This document shows positions 11,412 to 20,244 of a stretch of 64,000 bases of DNA, one piece after another. The position numbers and the translations under genes were made by a program. The notes under the pieces are model-generated. The model worked only from the letters and a program-made list of their open reading frames with translations. It ran no database searches and was not told the DNA's origin. Source of the stretch: JANNSX01 sp963741525 (GTDB lineage Bacteria; Pseudomonadota; Alphaproteobacteria; Rhizobiales; Hyphomicrobiaceae); contig CAVUIW010000017.1 in NCBI GenBank assembly GCA_963741525.1, forward strand, positions 1-64,000, written 5' to 3'. Each line of letters starts with the position of its first letter. Positions within the stretch are counted from its first letter, which is position 1.

Positions 11412-12015
11412 AGAAAATCCCCCCTCAGGGTTATTACGCAGGTTAACCAAATGACACTTATTCCCCGGCGTCCATCACGGCGGTGTGAAACAGGTCAGAG
11501 ATTTGCTCTGCTGTGGCAGAACAGACACGCCACTTATCCACCGAGTTTCAGACTTATTTTCGCCTCAATGCAGCGACGATTTCGCCGATTTTCGCCGATT
11601 TCGGGGCTTTTCCGCCAAGGCGACGGGAGCCGCCGGCGGGCAAGGCTCGCCGTCGATAGGCTTGTGATGAGCACAACGGCAGTCCCGCACCACACCTGCC
11701 CGGACGCGCCACGCTCCACGCAGAAGAAATCAGCCGATAATTTTATCCGATTTAGAGCTAAAGTTGTTCGTCAGTACATAGAGTGGCTTTACTATACATT
11801 GTCTCGGCATCGACATAGTTTCAATTCGACTTTTTGAAGAAATCTCGCTCACACATCTTCGCTCTACTCTCCCCACAACAGGCCGAAAAGGCCGAAACAT
11901 CTCTGCAATCGACGTGACCTGAGCGCGGTCACGGCCGGGATCCGCCTGTGCGGTTGCGCAGGTCGTCCCGTCCGTCCGCCCGGCCCGCCGGCAGAGACGA
12001 CGGGTGGGGTGTGTC
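11412..12015. other. Intergenic region between the autotransporter and the RTX protease
   Basis: About 600 bases between two divergently transcribed exported-protein genes, with no convincing open reading frame. 11720-11870 is clearly richer in A and T than anything around it (for example GATAATTTTATCCGATTTAG) and should contain the promoters. Short direct repeats of TTCGCCGAT lie at 11579-11600. No tRNA or other RNA gene was recognised. Confidence 0.5.
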
Positions 12016-13278
12016 ATGAGTGCTGCAAAGCCCGTGCTGGGGCTTGCCGATATCATCGGGCGTTTGGACGGGGGCGACCGCTGGGCCGTGGGACCGATCA
12101 CGGCTGCCATCGACACGACCGGCGCCTTCACCGATCCGGCCGCCGAGGCGGCTGCCACCGCCGCCGCCACGCGCGCGCTCGACCTTTGGAACGACCTCAT
12201 CGCCATCGACATCGTGCTCGGCCCCGACGCCAAGCTCGGCATCGACTTCTCGACGGCGACGGCGCTCGGGGCGACCTACACCTCGTCGAGTTATTCCGGC
12301 CAGGAGAACGGCCACTGGATCTATGATTCCGCGACCGTCGCCATCAACACCACCTGGTCGACACAGAAGGATGCGGCCGATTTTGGCATTGGCACGCGCG
12401 GGTCCATGACGCTGCTCCACGAGATCGGCCATGCCCTCGGGCTCGATCACCCCGGCGGCTACAATGGCTCGGCCCAGTACGCGGCGGATGCCGAATATCG
12501 CCAAGACACGCAGCAGTACACCGTCATGTCCTACTTCAACGCCGGCAGCGACGGCTCGGGTGCCGGCCATCTGACGGCGCAAGGGTTCCACTACGCGGCG
12601 ACCCCCATGCTGCACGACATCGCCGCCATTCAATCGATCTTCGGCGCCGACATGACGACGAGGACAGGCAACACCGTCTATGGCTTCGACAGCACCGCCG
12701 GCAGCGCGGTTTTCGACTTCGCTCAGAATCGCAATCCGGTCATCGCCATCTGGGATGCCGGCGGCATCGACACGATCAACGCCTCGGGCTTCGGCAGCCA
12801 TCAGGTCATCAACCTCGGCGAGGGCACCTATTCCTCGATTGGCGCGCTGAAAAAGAATGTCGCCATCGCCGATGGCGCCGTGATCGAAAATGCCGTGGGC
12901 GGCAGGGGCCATGACAAGATCACCGGCAATGCCACCGACAACCGCCTCACCGGGGGCGGCGGGAACGACGTGATAACTGGCGGCACGGGTGAGGACATGC
13001 TGTTGGGTTGCGGCGGCAAGGATACGCTCAAAGGTTGCAGCGGCGACGACCTCCTCTATGGCGGCGGGGGCCGCGACCTTCTGATCGGCGGCGCGGGCGA
13101 CGACCACCTCTACGGCGGAGCGGGGGCCGATACGGCGCGCTATGCCGGCAGGGTCGGCGACTATCGCATCCACACGAGTGGCGGGGTCACTACGGTCGTC
13201 GACCGCGATACCGGCGATGCCGACAAGCTCGTCGGCATCGAGAAGCTGGCCTTCAAGGGCGACTGGCTCGAACTCTGA
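12016..13278 (+). CDS. Serralysin-type (M10) RTX metalloprotease
   Basis: Secreted zinc protease of the serralysin family, about 420 residues with no signal peptide, as expected for type I secretion. The zinc site HEIGHALGLDHP lies at about residues 135-146 and the Met-turn MSYF near residue 171. The C-terminal half carries calcium-binding RTX nonapeptides (GGGGNDVITGG, GGGGRDLLIGGAGDDHLYGG) at about residues 310-375, followed by a short conserved tail rich in GD. The ATG at 12016 follows a GGTGGGG ribosome-binding site; an ATG four codons upstream is less likely. No ABC/MFP/TolC exporter lies nearby. The gene converges with the cyclase gene, 10 bases apart. Confidence 0.88.
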   Translation: MSAAKPVLGLADIIGRLDGGDRWAVGPITAAIDTTGAFTDPAAEAAATAAATRALDLWNDLIAIDIVLGPDAKLGIDFSTATALGATYTSSSYSGQENGHWIYDSATVAINTTWSTQKDAADFGIGTRGSMTLLHEIGHALGLDHPGGYNGSAQYAADAEYRQDTQQYTVMSYFNAGSDGSGAGHLTAQGFHYAATPMLHDIAAIQSIFGADMTTRTGNTVYGFDSTAGSAVFDFAQNRNPVIAIWDAGGIDTINASGFGSHQVINLGEGTYSSIGALKKNVAIADGAVIENAVGGRGHDKITGNATDNRLTGGGGNDVITGGTGEDMLLGCGGKDTLKGCSGDDLLYGGGGRDLLIGGAGDDHLYGGAGADTARYAGRVGDYRIHTSGGVTTVVDRDTGDADKLVGIEKLAFKGDWLEL

Positions 13279-13288
13279 TCGATTGCTT

Positions 13289-14710
13289 TCAGGCGAGCAC
13301 GACCAAGTCGATCGTGCCTGCGACGCCACTCACCTTGGCAGCACGTAGCGATCCTGGCTGGGCTGACGCCACATAGCCCTGCGCGACCGCGGCATCGTAT
13401 GAGGCAGCATCCGTCAGTGCTCGGGTCGCCGCCGACTTGTTGTGCTTCTCGAGCTTGGCCGCAAGGTTCACGGCCTCGCCGATCACCGTGTATTCGAGCC
13501 GGTCGGCGTTGCCCAGCGCCGCGAACACGACTGGGCCGAAGCTCATGGCGCCATTGACGCTCAGCGGTTCATTTACTCCGACCCTGCGAAGCTCGCCGGC
13601 CCAATTCTCCGCCTCGACCATGATGAGGTCGAGCACGCGCAGTGCGTCCGCCGCCGCCGTCGGGCTCGGGCGGACGGCGCCGAAGGTCGCCATGACGCCA
13701 TCGCCCATGAACTTGTCGATGACGCCGCCATTGTCCCGGACGATGGGCACGATGCGGGCGTGAAAATCCGTCAGCAAGTCAACCACCTGCCGCGGCGGCA
13801 CCGTCGTCGAGAAGCGCGTGAAGCCACGGATATCCAGCATGAGGATGGCGGCCTGCCGCTCGGCGGCGGTGCCCGGCTCGATGACGTGATCGGCGCCCGC
13901 AATGGCCTCGGCGACGCCCGCCGACAGGAAGCGGCGCACCTCGCGCCCAGCCGTCTCCTCGCGAACGGCCGTCAGAAGCGTCCGCCGCGCCCGCCAGACC
14001 GCGGCCGTCAGAATGCCGGTGACGATAAGGATCGTGAAGATCTTGTCGAACTCGGCTCCGAGAAGAATGCTGTTCGAGGTGAGGTAGGTGACGAAGTTGC
14101 GCGTGATCGCGGTTTCAGGACTGGCGTCGACCGTCGCCCACAACAGCAGGCCCCAGCCGAGCGCGGCGGAGACCCCTGCGGTCAGCACATAGCGCGGATC
14201 GAAGCGGAGCGCGCGCAGCGCCACGAAAACGAAGATGTAGATGAAGGTCGGGATTTTCAGCGAGAAGGCCGCGTCCTGGCCGTATTGAAGATGGAACGAC
14301 CAGATCAGCCCGAGAAGCAGCGCAATGTCGGCGAGGATCGACAGCACCACGAGCGCGCCGGGCAGCCGCCCGCGATAGCTCAGCAGCAGCCGCCCGAGCG
14401 TGAAGATCGCATAGATGCCGAGCGCGATCGGCACCGGCTCGTACATGGGCATGCCGGCGTCCGCCGGACGCGGAGCGACGAGAAAGAGGGCACCGAAAGT
14501 CACGACGACGGCGAGCTGCACCCAGCCGATCAGCCGCTCGCTCAGCATCTCCTGCCGGTCGATGAGAGTACGGACGCGGTCAGGAATGTGCGGGTCGGCC
14601 ACCAGATCGCGCAAGCTGCCGCGCGCCGCCGCCGGTGCAACAGCGACCTTGGATCGCTCGATCGCCACGCCCCCTGCTCCCGTCGATGACCGGGTGACGG
14701 ACACCACCAC
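13289..14710 (-). CDS. Membrane-bound class III adenylate/guanylate cyclase
   Basis: A 473-residue protein with about six membrane segments between residues 55 and 245 and a C-terminal class III nucleotide cyclase domain at about residues 285-450. Both metal-binding aspartates are visible, in LMLDIRGFTRF and KFMGDGVMATFG. The adenine and transition-state region GNADRLEYTVIGEAVNLAAK includes the conserved N and R context. It should make cAMP (or cGMP) at the inner membrane. A cNMP-binding protein is encoded 5 kb away at 19752, a possible but unproven receptor. Confidence 0.85.
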   Translation of the reverse strand: MVVSVTRSSTGAGGVAIERSKVAVAPAAARGSLRDLVADPHIPDRVRTLIDRQEMLSERLIGWVQLAVVVTFGALFLVAPRPADAGMPMYEPVPIALGIYAIFTLGRLLLSYRGRLPGALVVLSILADIALLLGLIWSFHLQYGQDAAFSLKIPTFIYIFVFVALRALRFDPRYVLTAGVSAALGWGLLLWATVDASPETAITRNFVTYLTSNSILLGAEFDKIFTILIVTGILTAAVWRARRTLLTAVREETAGREVRRFLSAGVAEAIAGADHVIEPGTAAERQAAILMLDIRGFTRFSTTVPPRQVVDLLTDFHARIVPIVRDNGGVIDKFMGDGVMATFGAVRPSPTAAADALRVLDLIMVEAENWAGELRRVGVNEPLSVNGAMSFGPVVFAALGNADRLEYTVIGEAVNLAAKLEKHNKSAATRALTDAASYDAAVAQGYVASAQPGSLRAAKVSGVAGTIDLVVLA

Positions 14711-14785
14711 CCAAACTCAATATAGCTGTGGGCCGCCGCTCGCACCAACGCTCTCACAGGCTCGTGTCACGATGTGATGGCGGCC

Positions 14786-15436
14786 TCAGCCCAGCGGCTT
14801 GGGCAAGTTGTCGAGGTCCTCGATGTACCACTTCTCGGCTTCGACGACCGCGGGGTTCTCGCCGTTGACGTAGATCCAGGAATCGACGGCCCAGCGCTGG
14901 CCGGTCCCAGCCTCGTTGAGCACCGCAGTCCAATGCGGCCAACCGGCGACGCCGCGGAGCAGGTTCTCCTTCGAGAATGGCGCACCGACCTTGTGGTACT
15001 TCATGAAGCCGTTGCGCTCGAGGATCATCAGGTAGCTCGTCGTGTTCGTCGCCTCGTCGACACAGTCCTGCTGCGTCGGGTCGCCCGGCCCATTGTACTC
15101 CATGCCCGCACGATCAGCCGACGTGCCGATCTTGCGTCCCACATACGTTTCGAACCACGCCACCGCATAGGCGACCGCGCGGCGCTCCTCGTAGGGTGTA
15201 TCCTCCTTCTTCGTCTTTTCCATCAGCGCCTTCACTTCGGCCAGCGCCGACGGCGGGAAGTTGACGCGCGTCTGCTCCTTGCAGGTGTAGGCGTGGCAGA
15301 CGATGGCCGTGTTGCCTTCCGGCGCTGTCGCATGGAACTGGGCGAAATGCATGACGGGAGGACCGCTGCGATCATAGGTGCAGGCGGCGAGGGGCAACAG
15401 CAGGGCGAGGGTCACGGCGAGACGGATGCGCGACAT
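14786..15436 (-). CDS. Putative lipoprotein of unknown function
   Basis: A predicted lipoprotein: the start MSRIRLAVTLALLLPL at 15436 gives a signal peptide ending in the lipobox LAAC, so the mature protein would begin CTYDRSG. It has about 217 residues and no membrane segment after the signal. Motifs such as GDPTQQDCVDEATNTTSYL and VAGWPHWTAVL look conserved, and the C-terminus is WYIEDLDNLPKPLG. I recall similar unnamed proteins in Hyphomicrobiales but no function. The ATG 13 codons upstream would place the signal peptide internally and is rejected. Confidence 0.7.
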   Translation of the reverse strand: MSRIRLAVTLALLLPLAACTYDRSGPPVMHFAQFHATAPEGNTAIVCHAYTCKEQTRVNFPPSALAEVKALMEKTKKEDTPYEERRAVAYAVAWFETYVGRKIGTSADRAGMEYNGPGDPTQQDCVDEATNTTSYLMILERNGFMKYHKVGAPFSKENLLRGVAGWPHWTAVLNEAGTGQRWAVDSWIYVNGENPAVVEAEKWYIEDLDNLPKPLG

Positions 15437-15573
15437 GGATGCTCCGGGCATGCAGGCCAAAACGCCACAACGCAACGGAGCACCAACTGAACGCTACTGC
15501 CTAGCTGCTTCGCCCACCCCCTGCAAAGCCTGGCGATTGAGGCTTCTGGGGATTTCCACTACCATGTCGCCTC

Positions 15574-16983
15574 ATGGCCACAGATCAACCCATACACGTG
15601 GTCGGCGGGGGTCTCGCCGGCTCGGAAGCCGCATTTCAGATCGCCCGCCGGGGTGTGCCCGTGGTGCTGCATGAAATGCGGCCCACCCGATCGACCGAGG
15701 CCCACAAAACCGATCAGCTTGCCGAGCTCGTCTGTTCGAACTCGTTCCGCTCGGATGATCCGGAAGGCAACGCCGTCGGGCTCCTCCACGAGGAGATGCG
15801 GCGGGCGGGCTCGCTCATCATGGCGGTGGCCGATCGGCACAAGCTGCCAGCGGGAGGCGCGCTCGCCGTCGACCGCGACGGATTTGCCGCCGGGGTCACC
15901 GCCCGGATCGAGGCCGCCCCGCTCATCACGATCGACCGCAGGGAGGTGGCCGGCCTCCCACCCGCCGAATGGGACAATGTCATCATCGCCACGGGCCCAT
16001 TGACCTCGCTCGCCCTGAGCGAGGCAATCGCTGCCCGGACAGGTGCCGGGGCACTCGCCTTCTTCGACGCCATCGCGCCGATCGTCCACCACGAGACGAT
16101 CGACATGGGTGTCGCCTGGATGCAGTCACGCTACGACAAGGCAGGACCCGGTGGCACCGGCGCCGACTACATCAACTGCCCCATGGACAAGGCTGAGTAC
16201 GAGGCTTTCGTCCAGGCCCTGCTCGACGGCGAGAAGACGGATTTCAAGGAATGGGAGAAATCCACCCCCTACTTCGACGGCTGTCTCCCCATCGAGGTGA
16301 TGGCCGAACGCGGGCCCGAGACGTTGCGGCATGGCCCGATGAAGCCGGTCGGCCTCACCAACCGGCATCGTCCCGACGTGAAGTCTTATGCGGTCGTGCA
16401 ACTGCGCCAGGACAACGCGCTTGGTACGCTCTGGAACATCGTGGGTTTCCAGACCAAGCTCAAATACGGCGCCCAGCAGCGCATCTTCCGGATGATCCCG
16501 GGTCTCGCGAACGCCGAGTTCGCGCGGCTGGGCGGCATCCATCGCAACAGCTATCTCGACAGCCCGCGCCTGCTCGATCCCGTACTTCGTCTGAAGGCGG
16601 AGCCGCGTCTGAGGTTCGCCGGCCAGATCACCGGTTGCGAGGGTTATGTCGAGAGCGCGGCCATCGGACTACTGGCCGGGCGCTTCGCGGCGGCTGAACG
16701 CCTGGGCGAACCCCTATCCGCTCCTCCCACGACCACGGCCTTCGGCGCCCTCCTCAATCACATCACCGGCGGCCACATCGCCACCATCGATGAAGGCCCG
16801 CGCTCGTTCCAGCCGATGAACGTCAATTTCGGTCTGTTCCCGCCGATCGAGATGACCTTCGAGGGCAAGCGGCCCAAAGGTCCCGCCAAGGCGCTCGCCC
16901 GCAAGCATGCCCTCTCCCGCCGCGCGCTCGCCGATCTTCAGGGCTGGCTCGAGCGTGCGCCGAAGGCCGAAGCTGCCGAATAA
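15574..16983 (+). CDS. trmFO: Methylenetetrahydrofolate-tRNA-(uracil-5-)-methyltransferase TrmFO
   Basis: Folate- and FAD-dependent tRNA methyltransferase that makes 5-methyluridine at position 54, using methylene-THF as the carbon donor. The 469-residue length is typical. The dinucleotide-binding motif VVGGGLAGSEAA is at residues 9-20, followed by EMRP, LVCSNSFRSDDPEGNAVGLL, the YINCPMDKAEYEAF region and, near the end, MNVNFGLFPPI. It is complete, with no frameshift. The degenerate ABC protein gene follows after about 60 bases on the same strand. Confidence 0.95.
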   Translation: MATDQPIHVVGGGLAGSEAAFQIARRGVPVVLHEMRPTRSTEAHKTDQLAELVCSNSFRSDDPEGNAVGLLHEEMRRAGSLIMAVADRHKLPAGGALAVDRDGFAAGVTARIEAAPLITIDRREVAGLPPAEWDNVIIATGPLTSLALSEAIAARTGAGALAFFDAIAPIVHHETIDMGVAWMQSRYDKAGPGGTGADYINCPMDKAEYEAFVQALLDGEKTDFKEWEKSTPYFDGCLPIEVMAERGPETLRHGPMKPVGLTNRHRPDVKSYAVVQLRQDNALGTLWNIVGFQTKLKYGAQQRIFRMIPGLANAEFARLGGIHRNSYLDSPRLLDPVLRLKAEPRLRFAGQITGCEGYVESAAIGLLAGRFAAAERLGEPLSAPPTTTAFGALLNHITGGHIATIDEGPRSFQPMNVNFGLFPPIEMTFEGKRPKGPAKALARKHALSRRALADLQGWLERAPKAEAAE

Positions 16984-17045
16984 GCCTGCGCCTTCACAGC
17001 CCAGCGCGAACACCGTATGGTCCGCGCGGGCAGCCGGGGCACTAC

Positions 17046-19733
17046 ATGAATACGTCTCTCTTTTCCTACATCTGGCGTCACACAAAACGGCAGCAGCTCT
17101 ACATCCTGCTGATCGTGCTCTTGTCGATGCCGTTCTATTTCCTCTCGCTCGACCTGCCCAAGACCATCGTCAACCTGCCGATCCAGGGCAAGGGCTTCGA
17201 GACGGCGACCTCGACCCAGCCTTTCCTCAAAATCGATACGGACTGCTTTGGGTTCTGCGAGCCGGTCACACTCTTCGGCGGCGTCGATCTCGAGCGCTGG
17301 CCCTATCTCGTAGGCTTGAGCTTCCTCTTCCTCGCCCTTGTCTGCATCAACGGCTGGTTCAAGTTCTACATCAACGTCTACAAGGGCCGGCTCGGCGAGC
17401 GCATGCTGCGCCGGCTGCGCTACGAGCTCGTCGATCGCGTGCTGCGCTTTCCGCCCGGGCACTTCAAGCGGGTCAAGGCGTCCGAGATGGCAACGATGGT
17501 CAAGGACGAGGTGGAGCCGCTGGGCGGCTTCATCGGCGATGCTTATGTGCAGCCGGTGTTCCTCGGCGGCCAGGCGATCACCGCCCTCGTCTTCATCCTG
17601 GTGCAGAACCTCTATCTCGGTTTGATCGCGTTCTTCATTGTGCTGCTGCAGGCCCTCGTCATCCCGCGGCTCAGGAAGCGACTGCTGGTGCTCGGCAAGC
17701 AGCGGCAGCTGACGGCGCGCGATCTCGCCGGCCGCGTCGGCGAGATAGTCGACGGCATTCAGGAAATCCGCGTCAACGACACCTCGAACTGGGAGCGTGC
17801 CGATCTGTCGTCGCGCCTGGGCCGGATTTTCTTCATCCGTTTCGAGCTCTACAACCGGAAATTCTTCGTCAAGTTCCTGAACAACTTCCTCTCGCAGGTG
17901 ACGCCCTTCCTCTTCTATCTCGTGGGCGGCTGGTTTGCCCTCGAGGGCACGCTCGATGTCGGCCAGCTCGTCGCCGTCATCGCCGCCTACAAGGACTTGC
18001 CGAGCCCGATCAAGGAGCTGATCGACTGGGACCAGCAGCGCCAGGACGTCGAGATCAAATACACGCAGGTGATCGAGCAGTTCGCGCCCGACGGCATGCT
18101 GCCTGATGGCGTTCAAAAACCGCAGCGCGAGACACCCCCGCGCGTCGGTGGCCCAATCGAAGTGAGCCGCGTCAGCGTCACCGACGACACGGGCGCACGC
18201 CTCATCGAGACGGTGAGCCTCACGCTGCAACCAGGCGAGCGGGTGGCAGCGGTCGGCCCGGTCAATGCCGGCGGCGAGTCGCTGGCCGAGGCGTTGGTGA
18301 GGTTGCTGATCCCAACCACCGGGCGAATCCGCGTTGCAGGAGTCGATCTGCAGTCGGCACCCGAAGCGCTCGTCGGCCGCCGCCTCGCCTACGCGGGGCC
18401 TCAACCCTACTTCGCCAATATGAGCATCCGCGACTGCCTGCTCTACGGCGTCCGGCACCACCCCGTCGATCCGCAAGGCGGCACGCTCGCCGAGGACGAC
18501 CGTGCCGAGGCCGAGGCCTCTGGCAATACCCTTCTCGACGTCAACGCCAACTGGGTCGACCCGGCGAGCATCGGGGCCGACGCCAATTTGGCCATCGACC
18601 GCCGCCTCTACGAGGTCTTGAGGCTCGTCGAAATGGCGAGCGACGTCTACCAACAGGGCCTGCGTGGGCGCCTCGACGACAGCGCCGGCGACGACCTCAA
18701 GGCGCGCGTGCTGGACGCCCGGCGCGAGCTTCGCCATCGCCTGCAGACGCCCGAGCTCGGGAAGCTCGTCGAGCCCTTCGATCCCGCGCGCTACAATCCG
18801 ATGGCGACGGTGGCGACGAACGTTCTGTTCGGCACGGCCATCGACCCCGGCTTCGCCCCGGAAGCGCTCCCCGCCAATCCGCGCTTCCTCAAGCTTCTCG
18901 CCGAAGCCGGCCTCGATGGGCCGCTGACCGAGATGGGCCGGCGGATCGCCGAGACGGTCATCGAGCTATTCGGAAACCTGCCGCCCAATCATCCCTTCTT
19001 CGAGCAGCTGAGCTTCATGGCGGCCGAGGAGCTGCCGGATTACCGCGCGGTTGCGGGCCGGGTCGCCGGTCAGCCGGACAACATCACGGCAGAGGATCGG
19101 GCCAGTCTCCTGCGCCTGACCCTCAACTACATCGAACCTCAACATCGCCTGGGCCTGCTCGACCAGACGCTCCGCGACCGCATCGTCGCCGCACGGCAAG
19201 TGCTGAGAGCCGAGATCAAACCCGGCGCCGTCGACTTCTACGATCCGGAAACCTACAATGGCGCGGCGAGCCTGGAAGAGAATATTCTCTTCGGCCGCGT
19301 CGCCTACGGCATCGCCGACGGACCAGAGCGCGTTCGCCAGCTGATCGAAACCGTGCTCGCCGAACTCGGCATGCAGGACGTCGTGTTCCGCGCCGGCCTC
19401 GGCTTCCAGGTGGGGGCCGCGGGTAAACGTTTGACGCAGGTGCAGCGTCAGAAGCTCGCCGTGGCGCGCGCGCTGCTGAAACGGCCCGATCTCGCCGTGT
19501 TCAACCGCAGCCTGGGTGCGCTCGACCAAAAGAGCCAACGCGGCATCCTCGAGAGCATCGTCGGGCTCGCGCGCACCGAGAACATGGGCCTGTTCTGCGT
19601 CTTGACCACGTCTTCGTTTGCGGGCCTGTTCGATCGCGTCGTCGTCTTCGAGGATGGCGCCATCGTCGAGGACGGCGCACCGGCCGCCTTGGCGGCCAAG
19701 GACAACAGCCGGTATCGAGCCCTTGCTGGGTAG
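17046..19733 (+). CDS. ABC-exporter-like protein with a degenerate, expanded nucleotide-binding domain
   Basis: An 895-residue protein laid out like an ABC exporter: a membrane region (about residues 15-340, with segments near 17-37, 83-103, 180-215 and 275-305), then a C-terminal domain. The C-terminal domain lacks every ATPase residue. The P-loop at 404-412 is GPVNAGGES, with G for the lysine. The signature is LTQVQ for LSGGQ. Walker B at 815-827 is DLAVFNRSLGALD, with N and R for D and E. The H-loop histidine is replaced (VLTTSS). Between P-loop and signature are about 300 extra residues containing three Q-loop-like segments: SIRDCLLYG (near 457), TVATNVLFG (near 586) and SLEENILFG (near 740). 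The frame is intact. It is probably not an ATP-driven pump; a scaffold or regulated membrane platform is inference. A cNMP-binding gene follows 18 bases downstream. Confidence 0.8.
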   Translation: MNTSLFSYIWRHTKRQQLYILLIVLLSMPFYFLSLDLPKTIVNLPIQGKGFETATSTQPFLKIDTDCFGFCEPVTLFGGVDLERWPYLVGLSFLFLALVCINGWFKFYINVYKGRLGERMLRRLRYELVDRVLRFPPGHFKRVKASEMATMVKDEVEPLGGFIGDAYVQPVFLGGQAITALVFILVQNLYLGLIAFFIVLLQALVIPRLRKRLLVLGKQRQLTARDLAGRVGEIVDGIQEIRVNDTSNWERADLSSRLGRIFFIRFELYNRKFFVKFLNNFLSQVTPFLFYLVGGWFALEGTLDVGQLVAVIAAYKDLPSPIKELIDWDQQRQDVEIKYTQVIEQFAPDGMLPDGVQKPQRETPPRVGGPIEVSRVSVTDDTGARLIETVSLTLQPGERVAAVGPVNAGGESLAEALVRLLIPTTGRIRVAGVDLQSAPEALVGRRLAYAGPQPYFANMSIRDCLLYGVRHHPVDPQGGTLAEDDRAEAEASGNTLLDVNANWVDPASIGADANLAIDRRLYEVLRLVEMASDVYQQGLRGRLDDSAGDDLKARVLDARRELRHRLQTPELGKLVEPFDPARYNPMATVATNVLFGTAIDPGFAPEALPANPRFLKLLAEAGLDGPLTEMGRRIAETVIELFGNLPPNHPFFEQLSFMAAEELPDYRAVAGRVAGQPDNITAEDRASLLRLTLNYIEPQHRLGLLDQTLRDRIVAARQVLRAEIKPGAVDFYDPETYNGAASLEENILFGRVAYGIADGPERVRQLIETVLAELGMQDVVFRAGLGFQVGAAGKRLTQVQRQKLAVARALLKRPDLAVFNRSLGALDQKSQRGILESIVGLARTENMGLFCVLTTSSFAGLFDRVVVFEDGAIVEDGAPAALAAKDNSRYRALAG

Positions 19734-19751
19734 CACTTTAGGAGTTGAGAG

Positions 19752-20219
19752 ATGGCCAGCATCGAGGACGAGGTGAGCATGCTCCGGCGCATTCCCCTCT
19801 TCGCGCATATCGAGACGGCGAAGCTCAAACTGCTCGCCTTCACCTCCGAGCGGCTCGCTTACGAGGCCGGGCAGACACTGTGCCACCAGGGCGATCCGGG
19901 CGATGCAGCCTACGTCATCATCGATGGCGCGGCGGATGTCCTGGTCGAGACACCCAACGGCCCCTTGAAGGTCGCCCACCTCGCCAAGAACGCCATCGTC
20001 GGCGAGATCGCAATCCTTTGCGACATGCCGCGCACGGCGACGGTGCGCGCCGCGACCCCGCTCTCGGCCTTGAAGATCAAGAAGGAGCAGTTCCTGAAGC
20101 TCGTGACCGAGTTCCCAGATCTGTCGATCGAGATGCTGCGCGAACTCGCGAGCCGCCTCGCCGCAACGACAGCGGAGCTGACGGAGGCGCGGAACAAGCT
20201 GAGGCAGCTCGGCGGCTGA
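19752..20219 (+). CDS. Cyclic-nucleotide-binding domain protein
   Basis: A 155-residue protein made of one cNMP-binding domain (about residues 10-135) and a short C-terminal helix (ELASRLAATTAELTEAR), without the Crp helix-turn-helix. The phosphate-binding cassette GEIAILCDMPRTATVRA near residue 83 keeps the Gly-Glu and Arg-Thr-Ala of nucleotide-binding members, so it probably binds cAMP or cGMP. It lies 18 bases after the degenerate ABC protein and is probably co-transcribed with it. I infer that it is a sensor subunit for that protein. It converges with the relA/spoT gene 25 bases away. Confidence 0.88.
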   Translation: MASIEDEVSMLRRIPLFAHIETAKLKLLAFTSERLAYEAGQTLCHQGDPGDAAYVIIDGAADVLVETPNGPLKVAHLAKNAIVGEIAILCDMPRTATVRAATPLSALKIKKEQFLKLVTEFPDLSIEMLRELASRLAATTAELTEARNKLRQLGG

Positions 20220-20244
20220 CTCGCCATCCTTGCCTTCGGCGCCA

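Noticed and set aside
16938..18737. A 599-codon minus-strand frame opposite the ABC-like gene
   Set aside because: Typical long antisense frame in high-GC DNA. The plus-strand frame has recognisable domain structure and the antisense one does not.
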